A stretch of DNA of 27,832 nucleotides, taken from NCBI GenBank assembly GCA_026419775.2, contig JAOPGA020000610.1, forward strand, positions 1-27,832, written 5' to 3'. Below are positions 1 to 9,549 of the stretch, piece after piece. The notes beneath the pieces were generated by a model. It saw only the letters and a program-made list of their open reading frames with translations. It was not told where the DNA came from and searched no databases. The position numbers and the translations under genes are program-made. Every line of letters starts with the position of its first letter. Positions within the stretch are counted from its first letter, which is position 1. The DNA comes from Acrasis kona. Taxonomy: Eukaryota > Heterolobosea > Eutetramitea > Acrasida > Acrasidae.

Positions 1-48
1 ACTTGCACATATGGATGGATCCGTATGGTTAGCTAANATGATTCGTCA

Positions 49-545
49 AGGTTCACATCATCACACTGGTGGTCACTCCTTGGGGGCACTTGACGAAATA
101 ATAGTATTGGCAATTGAACCGGATTCCTAGGTATGGTTGCGATTTTTCAGCTACTGGAATATTATGATAACAATCTTTGATATCAATAANGCATCCCCAG
201 GAATTCTCTTCAACTACCTTGAAAATGTCACTACGTTTCGGAAGCTTCCGTTGGTATTAGGGCAATTGCTCACTGAGTCCACCTCCATTTACTACCAATC
301 TAATACTTCCATCTTTTTTGAACTCGGTTTGTAATCCAAGTAGATACTTTAGTTCTCTACGATAGCATTTTACAATTACACTATCTTGAACAAGTTGATC
401 AATCAGTATTTGTACTCTTTGATGAAGTTCTTTAAGGATTTTATTTCTAGTGAACTTTAATTCATCAATGTCATCAATTAAATACTCTACACCGTTGATT
501 ATCTGTTCAGTTGTCTGCGGAAAATCTTCTACACGGAAATTACAG
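49..545 (-). pseudogene. Reverse transcriptase fragment of a decayed retroelement
   Basis: The minus-strand translation shows a reverse-transcriptase core. It has a segment reading KDGSIRLVVNGGG, followed about 40 residues later by IDIKDCYHNIPV, which fits the first catalytic-aspartate block, and then YYYFVKCPQGVTTS, which fits the finger/palm segment before the YxDD motif. The YxDD box itself is not in the window, because the strand runs off near position 1. The frame is broken by a TAA after SEQLP, by an ambiguous base at 190 and by a TGA near 53, so it is dead. The preceding helical part (EYLIDDIDELKF onward) is continuous with it. Spacing resembles Ty3- or DIRS-type RT more than LINE RT, but clade assignment is inference. 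It lies downstream of a coiled-coil ORF in the same orientation, as gag/ORF1 would. Confidence 0.6.
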
Positions 546-565
546 TTATTTTTAAATAATAATTT

Positions 566-1074
566 TTATTTACCATGTTTGGTTTTTTTGGAGGCCCTCT
601 CATCGGTAACATTTACCTTACACCATTTGATGGCTTTATCCACTGCATTTTTATGCAGTAGATAGGCATGGTGGTTGTCACGACTACTGCTCTTGACTGC
701 TCTGGCGTAAAGGTCATGGCTGGCAGCACCCACTGTGTTGGTGATCTCCTGCCTAGTTATATCCATTTGGATATATTGTTGCCCATACTTTTTCAACCAC
801 GCAGTGTCTGACTTCAGACTCTACCAACGTAGGCAGGGAAGACCGGTCGACAGCCTCACCACCACTGTTGCTGGTGATGGACAAGATGGCAGCACTTCAA
901 GTGCAACACAGACTTTTGAAGCTCTGTAACAATACCTATCAACTCTTCCAATTTGGTCTCACTCTTCTCTTGGGATTGGGACCCATCTTGAGCAGTATTT
1001 ACTTCAGTGTCAATTTCTTGTGATGATTCCATTATGATTATTTGTTTGTTGTTTGTATAACAAGCTTCTGACAT
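566..1074 (-). pseudogene. ORF1/gag-like coiled-coil remnant upstream of RT
   Basis: A minus-strand ORF starts at an ATG at 1074, with a second Met at 1032. It encodes an acidic, Gln-rich N-terminus followed by a short coiled-coil segment (KLEELIGIVTELQKSV). The frame is then lost, and a second helical block follows (ITNTVGAASHDLYARAVK and onward, 566-796), ending in a basic tail. The order and strand relative to the RT fragment fit the first ORF of a retroelement, but I see no zinc knuckle and no diagnostic fold. An ORF at 1075-1284 on the same strand (MTTSETLDSK...) is immediately upstream and may be more of the same element. No function can be named. Confidence 0.35.
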
Positions 1075-1393
1075 TTAAATACTAACAGCAACAGCACAAA
1101 CACAACAGCGACGATATATATGTCGTAAAGGTAAGAATTGTTGCAACAATTCAACCAAAGTCGATAATAATGGAACCACAGGTTCAAATACCATAGGTAT
1201 TGACATTACAACAGACCGCGCTGATGTAAATACTTTGTGTGATGCTGATTTAACTTTAGAATCTAATGTTTCTGAGGTTGTCATTCAAAATATACTTCTT
1301 TAAAATAAAGATTTGTATAGGTAGGGCTTGGCAAGAATAAATAAAAATATATACATGACGGAATACCCGTGATTTAGAAAGTTACAAATCAAC

Positions 1394-1495
1394 ACAGAAC
1401 TATGATTTATCAATAACCATTGACAGGGGTTGTAAAACTACCAAAAAACTATCAGGCTTACCCCTGTTTTCAAAAAAAATACAGAACTATGATTT
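1394..1495 (+). mobile_element. 72-bp short repeat insert with 15-bp target site duplication
   Basis: Positions 1409-1480 hold a 72-bp sequence that begins ATCAATAACCATTGAC and ends TTTTCAAAAAAAAT. It is flanked on both sides by the same 15-mer, ACAGAACTATGATTT (1394-1408 and 1481-1495). The A-rich end plus a perfect duplication is the signature of retroposition by target-primed reverse transcription. A second full-length copy is at 11481-11552 and a 5'-shortened inverted one at 14534-14582. The RNA could form a stem between CAGGGGT and ACCCCTG. Confidence 0.75.
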
Positions 1496-1610
1496 TTTAC
1501 ACGTTTTGGCTCTATACCAAATATATTGTCCATCAAATTTTATTTTGAAGTAGAGATTGCGGTGATTGTTTTAAAAAACCTATTAGGAAGGTGAATAATA
1601 AAAAAATCAT
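1496..1610. other. AT-rich spacer
   Basis: No coding or repeat signal was seen between the 72-bp insert and the minus-strand fragment that starts at 1611. Confidence 0.4.
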
Positions 1611-1985
1611 TTATTTTTTGATTGTCAGGTAATGAAGCCCACAAAGCAAAAGGTTCACCTCCACAGTATCACCCTGTTGTACAATTGGTCTATATGTATT
1701 TCTCGATAAAGCACCCATATACCACAAATATGTATTGATGATAATGTTCAGTACATTAGAAAATGCCAATAATGTTTCATCATCCATGTAAAATCCATCT
1801 CCATGTTTCAACGTACTCCTTTAATGACCTCCACTTTTCATTTGGTCTGAAAGGTTGTTACATTTAATGTAATATTTCAATATACTTGTTTCATAACCAG
1901 CATTATACTCTACAAAATGGATCTTGTTGAGATTTTCTTTGATGTACTCTAGAGCTTTTGTTTTCAATGGAGGATATGTAAGTTA
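1611..1985 (-). pseudogene. Unidentified minus-strand coding remnant
   Basis: The minus strand is coding-like from about 1985 to 1611 with a single TAA near 1822. The upstream part reads LEYIKENLNKIHFVEYNAGY, and the downstream part reads GFYMDDETLLAFSNVLNII and ends LHYLTIKK. A further upstream stop sits near 1980. No family was recognised. The amino-acid composition and the neighbourhood suggest a decayed transposon protein. Confidence 0.3.
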
Positions 1986-2567
1986 TTGTTGACCAATAAA
2001 GTAAACTTCATCCTAAAAAAATCCTTTTTATTTGATTGCACATAAAAACTGTGTACATAAAACATGACTGTACAATTATTTACATACTGTGGGTTAATGT
2101 GAAAATGTTTGCTCCTTGACTGTTGTTACAATAATCCCAAACTACATGATGCAATGGTAAGGATCAATAAGGTTATCTAGTCTTTGACTTGTTGGACTAT
2201 GGGCTAGTATGATCGGTTGAACACAAGCAACTTGTAGCATGATTTCTAATGTTTAATCTTTAAAAAAACTGCTAATATTATTAGAAGACATTATCAAATA
2301 GCAACTATCAGGATAAGTCAAGCTTGGGCATGAACCTATTTTGTATTGAGTCTGCCCATAATCACTCTAAGCTGAACTCTAACTCTAAGCAAATTAACCA
2401 TATATAGATAGCTAAAAATATATTCCCCGCAAACATTAACGTTATAAAAACATGATGACAGGGACAATAGCGCACACACAAGTCCGTTACTAGGAGCTTG
2501 GCGCGAAGATATTTGGTATAAAAGGGATTAAAGATAAGATGTAAAATAACATTAAATAAAATATGTT

Positions 2568-2879
2568 ATGTCTAAACGAAACGTCATTACTAAGAGAGTT
2601 CAGATTAAATCTGTTACTGACAAGATTCAAGCACTTGACATCATAGAGAAGGATATTCATACTATTATGGAAAACCCACAATACAACAGGTTGTGTCACT
2701 GTGCTGCACCAAACAATGACAAACGGCTGATATATGATGTTCAATATTGTTTTGGAAAACAAGGGTACAACAAAGAGAAAACTCTTAAATTTGGAGGAGT
2801 TACCTACCAGGGTGTTGGAAGATATCATTACAGGCGTATTTGGGTGCAGATAGTTATGACTACATGTCATCGCCAGTGA
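2568..2879 (+). CDS. 103-residue ORF inside the MULE-like element
   Basis: The ORF has a genuine ATG start (MSKRNVITKRVQ) and encodes a mixed, mildly basic protein with a Cys/His-containing segment (RLCHCAAPNN) and an aromatic C-terminal part (GRYHYRRIWVQIVMTTCH). I do not recognise a family. It is enclosed by the element's inverted repeats, so it is either an element-encoded accessory protein or a captured gene fragment. It could be the first exon of the next ORF, which lies 65 bp downstream in another frame. Confidence 0.4.
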   Translation: MSKRNVITKRVQIKSVTDKIQALDIIEKDIHTIMENPQYNRLCHCAAPNNDKRLIYDVQYCFGKQGYNKEKTLKFGGVTYQGVGRYHYRRIWVQIVMTTCHRQ

Positions 2880-2944
2880 ATAATTCGCGCAATTCAACTT
2901 TTACGCCTCCTTGAACACTATCGACATCACACAGCTCAAGTCCA

Positions 2945-3346
2945 ATGCCTGGTGGAGCCTCTCCATCACATCAGACCCCAGAAACAACAAGAGCTTCAAA
3001 GTCTGATTTAGAGTTGCCTTCAGAGTCTCCATCAAAAGCATGCCAAGTAATGTCACCACCAGAAGTACAACCTCAAAAGAAAAAGAGGGATAATGGTACA
3101 ATACCAGAAACTGTCAGGATATCAGAGTCAAGGATGATTGCCATGATATCTGAGAATCGACATCAATTGGAGGGCCCGCGACGTAGTCGACGAATTACAA
3201 ACTTTTCATCTTATGGAGTTCATGAGCAAGATGCAGATATTGATTAGTTTGTACATGACAATGTCCTGCCGGATGATGATTCAAGGGATAAGAGTAAAGG
3301 CAAAAAGAAAAAGAGACCAAAGAAGATAATAAACTGTTGTTCTTAA
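2945..3346 (+). pseudogene. Second ORF inside the MULE-like element, one in-frame stop
   Basis: The ORF starts at an ATG (MPGGASPSHQTPETT) and encodes a Ser/Pro/Thr-rich, low-complexity chain followed by a basic stretch (RRSRRITNFSS). A TAG at 3245-3247 stops it after DADID. The same frame then continues through an acidic/Lys-rich tail (KGKKKKRPKKII) to a TAA at 3344-3346, so the TAG may be a recent mutation. The basic segments look like nuclear targeting or nucleic-acid-binding sequence. The family is unknown. Confidence 0.35.
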
Positions 3347-3552
3347 ATTTCCTTTTTTGATCTTAGAGTTTCTAAAAATACTTAGAGTGCGGGAATATTC
3401 TATATATGGTCTAGGCAGCTTAGAGTGATTATGCATAGACCCTTTTGTATTTGATATACTTATTAAGTTGAGCTCAGTTTTAGATATATCTGGACATATT
3501 TACAATTATCCAAGGACAAAAGTGCAAAGGATAAAACTAAATGTTTATTTGT

Positions 3553-4288
3553 TCATCCCCTATTAACTCGAGACTTTTTTAGGTGTAGGTTTTTATTATC
3601 AAAATGTCTCTTGATAAAATATTCCATGCCAGATTTGAAATTCTCTATATACGATGGCTTGAGCACAGTTAAACTAGTGATAGGTAAAAAATCTGGAAAC
3701 TTTTTACTCAAGAGTGTTGGAGTAACATCTGTCCAATTGATATTAGAAGGAATTGATAAACTCTCAGTTGGTATATCAATTAAAATATCTGAAGAAGATA
3801 TACATGATTTGCTGTTGGATGATTGTAAAGTGATAAATGAGGGATGTCTATAAATATATCATTAGACAATGTTGATAGGGATGCTAGAGAGGGGAAATCA
3901 TCTGTAAAATATTTGATGTAGGTATGGGAGTTTGGATTGGTTATGTTGGCGGAATTGGTGATGTTGATAGAGTTTGAATTAGTGACAATATTTAATTGAT
4001 TGAAGTTGCTATAGGATTGCAAATAGATGTAGGGGTTTCATCTGTTTGTATAGGTGTAGTTGTAACTGTTGTCGAATGTTTATGTGTTTCATTAACAAAT
4101 TCAAAACCGCATCTATTTGAAGAGTTGTAGTTTGTTTGATGGTGGCATGTATGCTGAGTTAGAGGTTGATGAGAATTTGAATTAACAGAACTTGAATGTT
4201 TTAAATTTGTACTGTTAAATGGTGTTATTGGCCTAGATAATGCTGGTTTGTAGTTATTTGGCCCATGTAATTTGTTGACTTGCTGCAT
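3553..4288 (-). pseudogene. Asn/Ser/Thr-rich coding remnant, several frames
   Basis: The minus strand is coding-like across about 730 bp in three successive frames. The first block starts MQQVNKLHGPNNYKPALSRP and is Asn/His/Thr-rich. The second carries NIVTNSNSINITNSANITNP and then DIFIDIPHLSLYN. The third contains DILIDIPTESLSIPSNINWT and ends in a basic stretch before a TGA at 3553. The phrases DIFIDIP and DILIDIP look like an internal duplication or overlapping decay. No known domain was recognised. It lies on the same strand as, and downstream of, the next ORF, so both may come from one element. Confidence 0.3.
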
Positions 4289-4518
4289 TACACCTTGTCC
4301 TGAAACACTATGTATGTTGTTGAGGAAGTAGGGAAAATTTGGTCAGTAGTTATTGTTCTTATTTATTTCTTATCTCTTGTAGTTGCTGGCAAATACTGTT
4401 GTCCATTTATTTTTGTTGTGTTTGAGTCCAAAAAACTCAAATACAACTTTAAAATATTACATATGATGAGCTTCTAGAGAATGTCAAACATTGTTTACAA
4501 TTATTTATTTACAAAACA

Positions 4519-4902
4519 TTATTTACATTTCTTTAAAACTCTTCTATAGTTTTTTACAAAACATCTTCCTCTTTTTAACTTTAGTACCTTTGCGATAATG
4601 TTCACTAATGCTTGACTGATTTGTATAGCTGATCCTACACATGCAAATTTTCTTTTGCTTCCAAATATTGTTGGCATAGTACAGTGTATATCCTGACCCC
4701 TCCATACCATCTCAACAATCCCATCACAATCATTCAAACAGGCCGCAAATTTATAGGATGAAACACAAAATTCTCCATGTTTACCATCAAACCCACTAGC
4801 TTTTGTTGCAAATTGTCCTATATCTTTAAATATTAGAGCTAAGATTCTATACACCCACTTTTGTTTGTCTCTATCTAGATGTGGTGCGGATACGTAATTC
4901 AA
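4519..4902 (-). pseudogene. Cys-containing 127-residue minus-strand remnant
   Basis: The open frame reads from LNYVSAPHLDRDKQKW to a TAA after a basic C-terminus (KLKRGRCFVKNYRRVLKKCK). It has no ATG at its head; the frame enters from the MITE boundary at 4906, so the 5' end was probably cut off by that insertion. The mid-part (GFDGKHGEFCVSSYKFAACLNDCDG) has the look of a folded globular domain with several Cys residues, but I cannot assign a family. Confidence 0.3.
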
Positions 4903-4905
4903 TGA

Positions 4906-5277
4906 TACTCAACTTTTTTTGACCGGTCAATCTCCCTTCAAATCTGTTACAATAGGTTAATAAATAAAATAAAATACATTCTTTATTGTAGAGGGTAAAT
5001 AATATTAGTCCTATGGAAATATAATATAATCTTACCTTTTACTTAATAAATTGGAGGCAAATAGCCTCTTGTATGTTCCAAAGTTGAGCTGAGAGAAGGA
5101 TGGAATCACATCATTTAGTAACCATTTGTAAAATGGACATTGTTGTCTCATTTTTTTATTATATTTCCATAAGACTAATATTATTTACCCTCTACAATAA
5201 AGAATGTATTTTATTTTATTTATTAACCTATTGTAACAGATTTGGAGGGAGATTGACCGGTTAAAATGAGTTGAGTA
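4906..5277. mobile_element. MITE, 368 bp, TA-flanked, 117-bp inverted arms
   Basis: The element runs 4908-5275, with TA at 4906-4907 and again at 5276-5277. The arms at 4908-5024 and 5159-5275 are near-perfect reverse complements starting CTCAACT. They include ACCGGTCAATCTCCCT and the AT-rich run AATAAATAAAATAAAATAC. The centre (about 134 bp) is unrelated. No coding sequence is present. TA duplication plus TIRs fits a Tc1/mariner-superfamily MITE that would form a long hairpin. It interrupts the upstream end of the minus-strand ORF at 4519-4902. Confidence 0.8.
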
Positions 5278-5322
5278 TGCGTTTGTGAAAGATTGTTCGA
5301 AATTAATCGTTTACACATCACT

Positions 5323-5484
5323 ATGTCACATTCTCAAATTCCAACTTCACAATCGCTTTTGGACAAGGTTAATGCGCTTGGAGCGAAGGGTGGTGTTCTC
5401 CTCAAGAACAGCATCGGTTGTATGGACCTTGAGTCTTCATCTTGTCACGCAGACCTTGCAAGCATTTCCGCTCATATAAACTGA
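5323..5484 (+). CDS. 53-residue ORF with host-like codon use
   Basis: An ATG at 5323 opens MSHSQIPTSQSLLDKVNALG and runs to a TGA at 5482. The DNA is richer in C/G third positions than its surroundings and looks like host coding sequence rather than AT-rich filler. The chain is Ser-rich with three Cys. No donor splice site precedes the stop, so either this is a complete small ORF or it is a first exon that has decayed. No family recognised. Confidence 0.35.
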   Translation: MSHSQIPTSQSLLDKVNALGAKGGVLLKNSIGCMDLESSSCHADLASISAHIN

Positions 5485-7620
5485 TGTTTTCAAAAGTAAA
5501 ATTTACTAAAACCACCCATGTAACGGGAAAGTTGTATATGATTGCAATGCGCTGAAACGCTGCATTTTGTTTAATATAGTCTTGTTAGTAGAAGGGTAAG
5601 AAATGTATACATCTTGTGGATCAATGTTTGGGACTACTTGTAATTTCACAATTCTGTTATTATCTTGTTTTAGTCTACTCCTTTGGTTCTTGCGGTAAAG
5701 GTTTTTAGGGTGCGGTGCTCCTTCAATATAGAAACCATAATTGTTTGATTGCTCAGAAGAGTGACCATGATACCATCTACGCCCTGAAGGATGATGTTAG
5801 CGAAGCCAAGCTGAACATTAAAGCCATACTAAAAAACCTTTTGATTAAATGTCCTTTGAGAAAACTAAACAAAAGGAATTATTTTTATTGAAATAAGCTC
5901 CATCTGTTCTTGTTCAATATCTGACACACAAATAGTGAATTTATTTGTGCCATCTTTTTGTAGAGGTGATGAAATAATGGTTACCATATAATTATGAGTT
6001 GAACCTATATTATAAAAGTATCACTTATACTTTTTTTTTGTTATTTTTGTTTTTTTTTTGTTATTATCAGTCTCTAATAACTTTTGATAGACATAGCTGT
6101 TCTTGTTCTTGTAGCACTATATAGCAAATACACCTGCAAAAGTAGAAAATATGTTATCACGCTTATTTAAGTAGTTGAATTCTAATGACATTGTATATAG
6201 TGGTTGTAGATTGTTTTTTTATTTCAATACTATTTGAATTGTTTGTTTTATAGATGAGAAATATTTTTACAATTTTATTTTTAACATTTTAAAATTAGTT
6301 GTAATTACTGATCTGGGCTAAACAATATTTGTAAAGTTTTAATGTACTTTGTATATTAACTATCACATCAAATTTTTGCTTTATTATAATTACAAATAAA
6401 GCATCATTTTATAATTATAGAACTAGCAGTCTGAAAGATAACAAAAGGTTTTTAAATGACACACTTGTTGAGAAAGCTGTTGCATCCAATCCTGTTATTC
6501 AAGATATATTGGTAAAAAAGATGAATGTGCTTTATTTGTCAGTGACTAAGTCAACTTCTTTGCTTTGATCAAGATATAACTCACTGAAATAATAAAGATA
6601 CTATCATATTCAATTATAATGTGGCAACTCCAGTGAAACATTGGATTTTTGTAGTTATTAAGTTATTAAAAGATATGGCACATGTAATTTTTTAAGATTT
6701 ACTCAAAGCTTAAAAACTGTACAAAGAAGCCAAAGACAAAGTTAGGAAAATTTTAAAGTTTCTTTTTATTTTTTAAAAAAATGAAACATATTTTTTATAA
6801 TTAGAGGAGAAACAAATTGCAGAAATGTTAGGGGACATGTTAATTGTTTAACTAGTTTAATTTATTTATCTGTGGTGTAGTAAGTGAAAAGTGGAGGCAA
6901 ATGCAATTAGTCCAACAACTTACTATAATTAAATTTAATCATGTCCTGTACAGGTATTGCTTCAACAGTCCTTATATATCAACAGAGATCAATTATTTAG
7001 TTGATTATAAAATAACTTAACATAATTTAATCTCAATTTTTTTATTTAAACTCATTGTTTACTTTTCGTTCTCTTTTTCATCCAATTACAGAGGCTCATC
7101 TAATCGGGCAAATCCGTTGAAATCTCAACCAAGTATCTCCAAGTTGATCATTTGAACACTATTGTCAATTTCATATTGTAAATTCTATATATCAACAACT
7201 TCATCTCTATAATCTTTTGGTGTCAGGCACAAATGTAACCAATATTTAATCAAAAAGCTATATATAGAGTAAAATGCTGCTAGTGTACTAATTATTACCC
7301 TTCTATTAACAAAACTGTATAATTAGTCCTTTTTGATATAAATTGGTATTATTTTTGAAAGTGCAGTACTGAGAAGTGATATTAGTGTATTATGTTGTTT
7401 CTTTTATTACTCAAATAGATGCTCTCTTAATCAAATGCTTTGATGAGAGTCATATTGAATGTTGGTGCCAGTGGTGAAACAGAAAAATAAACATCATCTT
7501 TTTAAAAATTGTGTTTTTTTATAAAATTGTAAAATTGGTTAATTTGACCAAAGCTTCGAAAAAATCAATTTTGGTATTGTCATTTTCAGTATTCCTTGAC
7601 GTTACAAACATTATATAAAT
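5485..7620. other. AT-rich stretch with short exon-like islands
   Basis: This is mostly AT-rich and non-coding. Islands with coding character sit behind splice-acceptor-like sites. At 5757-5882, after GCTCAG, the frame reads KSDHDTIYALKDDVSEAKLN and is helical. At 6421-6511, after ATTATAG, it reads TSSLKDNKRFLNDTLVEKAV and onward, and is followed by a GTAAAA donor-like site. Weaker blocks lie near 6727 (LYKEAKDKVRKILK), 6806 (EEKQIAEMLGDM), 6954 and 7094. Exon phases do not join cleanly, so I do not call a gene. Near 6030-6060 there are runs of T separated by GTTATT. Confidence 0.3.
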
Positions 7621-7653
7621 AAAATTAAATTGATCTGTTTTTTTAAAGTTAAG

Positions 7654-7677
7654 CCAGATGACGTGTGGGTCATCTGG
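7654..7677 (-). repeat. 9-bp perfect hairpin near the SINE 3' end
   Basis: CCAGATGAC (7654-7662) and GTCATCTGG (7669-7677) are perfect reverse complements separated by six bases. The hairpin sits just before the A-rich tail in the SINE sense orientation, where a partner LINE reverse transcriptase usually recognises its template. Confidence 0.7.
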
Positions 7678-7924
7678 ACAACATGGCTTTATTGGAACTG
7701 CCTTATTGACAGCCATATGGATGGATCTTTACATATGTTTCCCTACGGCCTAAATCCTCATGTCTTAGGTGAGAAGCGCTCTGTGTCTTGTGTTTTAGCT
7801 TGAATACTTGGACTTGCGTTTGAATGCTTGATTGAGACCTCTAAGCATGGCAGGTAGTTGTCAACAGGTTCAGGCGGCCAAATTCTTTGATTGAAACAGC
7901 CCCTCCCAAAACTGTTTGAACCAA

Positions 7925-7979
7925 GAATTGAACCTGTGACTTCTACATCAAAGATTCATTTTACTTGACCACTGAGCTA
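7925..7979 (-). promoter_or_regulatory. Internal RNA polymerase III promoter (A box and B box) of the SINE
   Basis: On the minus strand TAGCTCAGTGG (7969-7979) matches the A-box consensus and GGTTCAATTC (7925-7934) matches the B-box consensus GGTTCGANTC with one change. The spacing of about 35 nt is normal for tRNA genes. Confidence 0.75.
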
Positions 7980-8005
7980 GGTGGCCGCCTAAAATTAAAT
8001 TGATC

Positions 8006-8374
8006 CAATTCCGTTTCTAAAAATATTGCACTTGACTTGATATTTGATTGTTCGGTTTGCAATGCGTTTTGCAAACGTATTCACAGCGTTTTGCAAACAA
8101 ATCAGATTACATCCGCAGTATATTTTCCATATACATCACTACACTTTCTTATGCCGGGATAATTCAATCCTGTTTCAAATATTGCGAGCCTCTCTTCAAC
8201 TTGGTAATAGTTTACGGACATGACAACATTGAGCATCAACCATAATTTCGCACAATTCTACCCTTATTACTTCGCTATTCCAATGGTGAAGGGAAGTCTT
8301 CTTGTAAGAGTTGTCAAAAGTATATTTGGCTAAAATTGAATTGGTTTAAAAACGTTTAATATATTGACTATAAT
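8006..8374. other. Spacer with a short direct repeat
   Basis: GCGTTTTGCAAAC occurs twice, at about 8063 and 8087. No convincing gene was seen. The 65-residue ORF here has no coding-like composition. Confidence 0.35.
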
Positions 8375-9414
8375 ATGGCTGATATTACAAAGTCCACCAT
8401 CCGAACAACATCCTTATGGAATTGCATGTGGCCAAAAGAAAATGAATATGTACAATTTAACCCAGACACAGTTCAACTCTACATAAATACAATATCAAAG
8501 TTGCTATTAAATGAGTGAAGAGAAGAGTTTATAAACAATGACTCAACAAGCTATCGAATGCACCATGAAGTTACAGGGTACTTCTTCACTCAAAAAGAAT
8601 ACTGGCATGACAGAGTGAGGTGTGATTGTTATGGGGATTGGAAGAATAATGGAAGCAACCCTCGGCAACTAGGACCAACCGACACGGTGGTTGTAACATA
8701 TTTTGTATCGAACTCAAACTCATCTGTTACAAAGAAAGAGTACATAACAGTCAACAAGATAAATGGTTTACACAGGGGACTTGTTGTTTATTTCCGACCA
8801 GAAAACCATCAAGTTGAGCCTGGATCTAATGCACCTCATGGGAACACTTTAAAAGATGCCTGTGGCAATTACGTCCATAATGTACCATTCAATACATGGC
8901 CTGTAGAGACAAGAGAAGCTATCAGGACAGCATTTGCTAATGATGACTCTCAAACTAAAAAGCTGAAGGCAAACCACAGCACGTCCATTAAAAAAAGCAT
9001 TTTGGATGCCTACAGTTTGAAGTTAAACTTTGGAACAGCTTGTGGAAAGTTCAGTCGGAAATGGTTTCCTTGAGAAACACCTACCTTTTGTTCTGACATC
9101 AATATGCAAGTTGAATGACTTAGAGGCACAAACATATACCGTAGATGCCACCACTGTCTACAACAAAGCGAACGGTGTTGTTATCATGCCAACCGAAGGT
9201 TGTAACAATTTGAGCGCGATGGTGTTTGATTTAATGAAAAAAGAATATGTTCTGGTGAAGTCGAGAGATAACACTTGGGATGAAATGCAATGTGGCTGCA
9301 AAGTAAGTAATAAAATAACATAATCTCTAACGTTGATAGGATGCTCAGATGTTAGGGATTTGTTATCACATAGTTGCTACCTTGGCATTTGTGGATAGTA
9401 CTGTTTATCTTTGA
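8375..9414 (+). pseudogene. SWIM zinc-finger protein, transposon-associated, broken
   Basis: The ATG at 8375 opens MADITKSTIRTTSLWNCMW. The frame has one TGA (8516-8518) and resumes with HHEVTGYFFTQKEYWHDRV and several hundred further bases of good coding sequence. A one-base shift near 9027, in an A-run, moves it to the frame ending MQCGC. A GTAAGT donor at 9303 and a TAG acceptor at 9339 define a 37-nt intron. Splicing it joins MQCGCK to DAQMLGICYHIVATLAF and creates a complete SWIM motif, C-x-C-x8-C-x-H. The stop is TGA 9412-9414. SWIM domains commonly sit C-terminal in MULE-type transposases and related proteins, binding DNA or protein. No DDE catalytic core is visible here. Confidence 0.65.
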
Positions 9415-9549
9415 CAATATGGTAAAATTACACGATTGGCAGGAAAAGCCCGAAAAAAACTTTTTTTATTGGTGTGGAAAGTATTTTACAATCCAAGCTA
9501 ATTTTCACTGCCTATGGAACTCAACTCACGCCCTGGAAAGTGGCGTTTA
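9415..9549. other. Spacer between the SWIM remnant and the convergent small gene
   Basis: Short repeated phrases around GGAAAGT (9478, 9534, 9578) recur toward the palindromes at 10163-10231. No coding signal was seen. Confidence 0.3.

Larger units (their letters stand above)
2339..3451. mobile_element. MULE-like DNA transposon with long TIRs and 9-bp TSD
   Basis: The element spans 2348-3442 (1,095 bp). Its left end reads GAGTCTGCCCATAATCACTC and its right end, reverse-complemented, GGGTCTATGCATAATCACTC. Both continue TAAGCTG, and a second matching block (ACCATATATAGA...ATATTCC) lies further in, so the inverted repeats are long and imperfect, roughly 80-100 bp. The element is bracketed by an identical 9-mer, TTTTGTATT, at 2339-2347 and 3443-3451. 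Long TIRs plus a 9-bp duplication are typical of Mutator-like elements. No transposase is present. The interior holds two small plus-strand ORFs. Confidence 0.7.
7621..8005 (-). mobile_element. tRNA-derived SINE with 15-bp TSD and A-rich tail
   Basis: The 15-mer AAAATTAAATTGATC occurs at 7621-7635 and 7991-8005 and brackets a 355-bp insert (7636-7990). Read on the minus strand, the insert starts AGGCGGCCACCTAGCTCAGT, carries tRNA-type A and B boxes in its first 70 bases, and ends in ACTTTAAAAAAACA next to the duplication. The head resembles a tRNA but lacks a matching 3' acceptor strand. This is the classic architecture of a tRNA-derived SINE inserted by LINE machinery. The small ORF crossing its tail (7519-7716) is incidental. 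Confidence 0.85.

Noticed and set aside
1409-1480. Hammerhead-type ribozyme in the 72-bp repeat
   Set aside because: The reverse strand has CTGATAG and GAAAAC, but the required CUGANGA core and stem arrangement are not present.
7519-7716. 65-residue minus-strand ORF across the SINE tail
   Set aside because: It spans the target duplication, hairpin and A-rich tail of the SINE, so it is a by-product of the insertion.
8-7727. Shared 14-mer CATATGGATGGATC at 8-21 and 7714-7727
   Set aside because: A few 14-base matches are expected by chance in a window this long, and the flanks do not align.
7900-7990. A functional tRNA gene
   Set aside because: A and B boxes are present, but the 5' and 3' acceptor strands do not pair and the T stem is degenerate. 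The flanking duplication marks a SINE.
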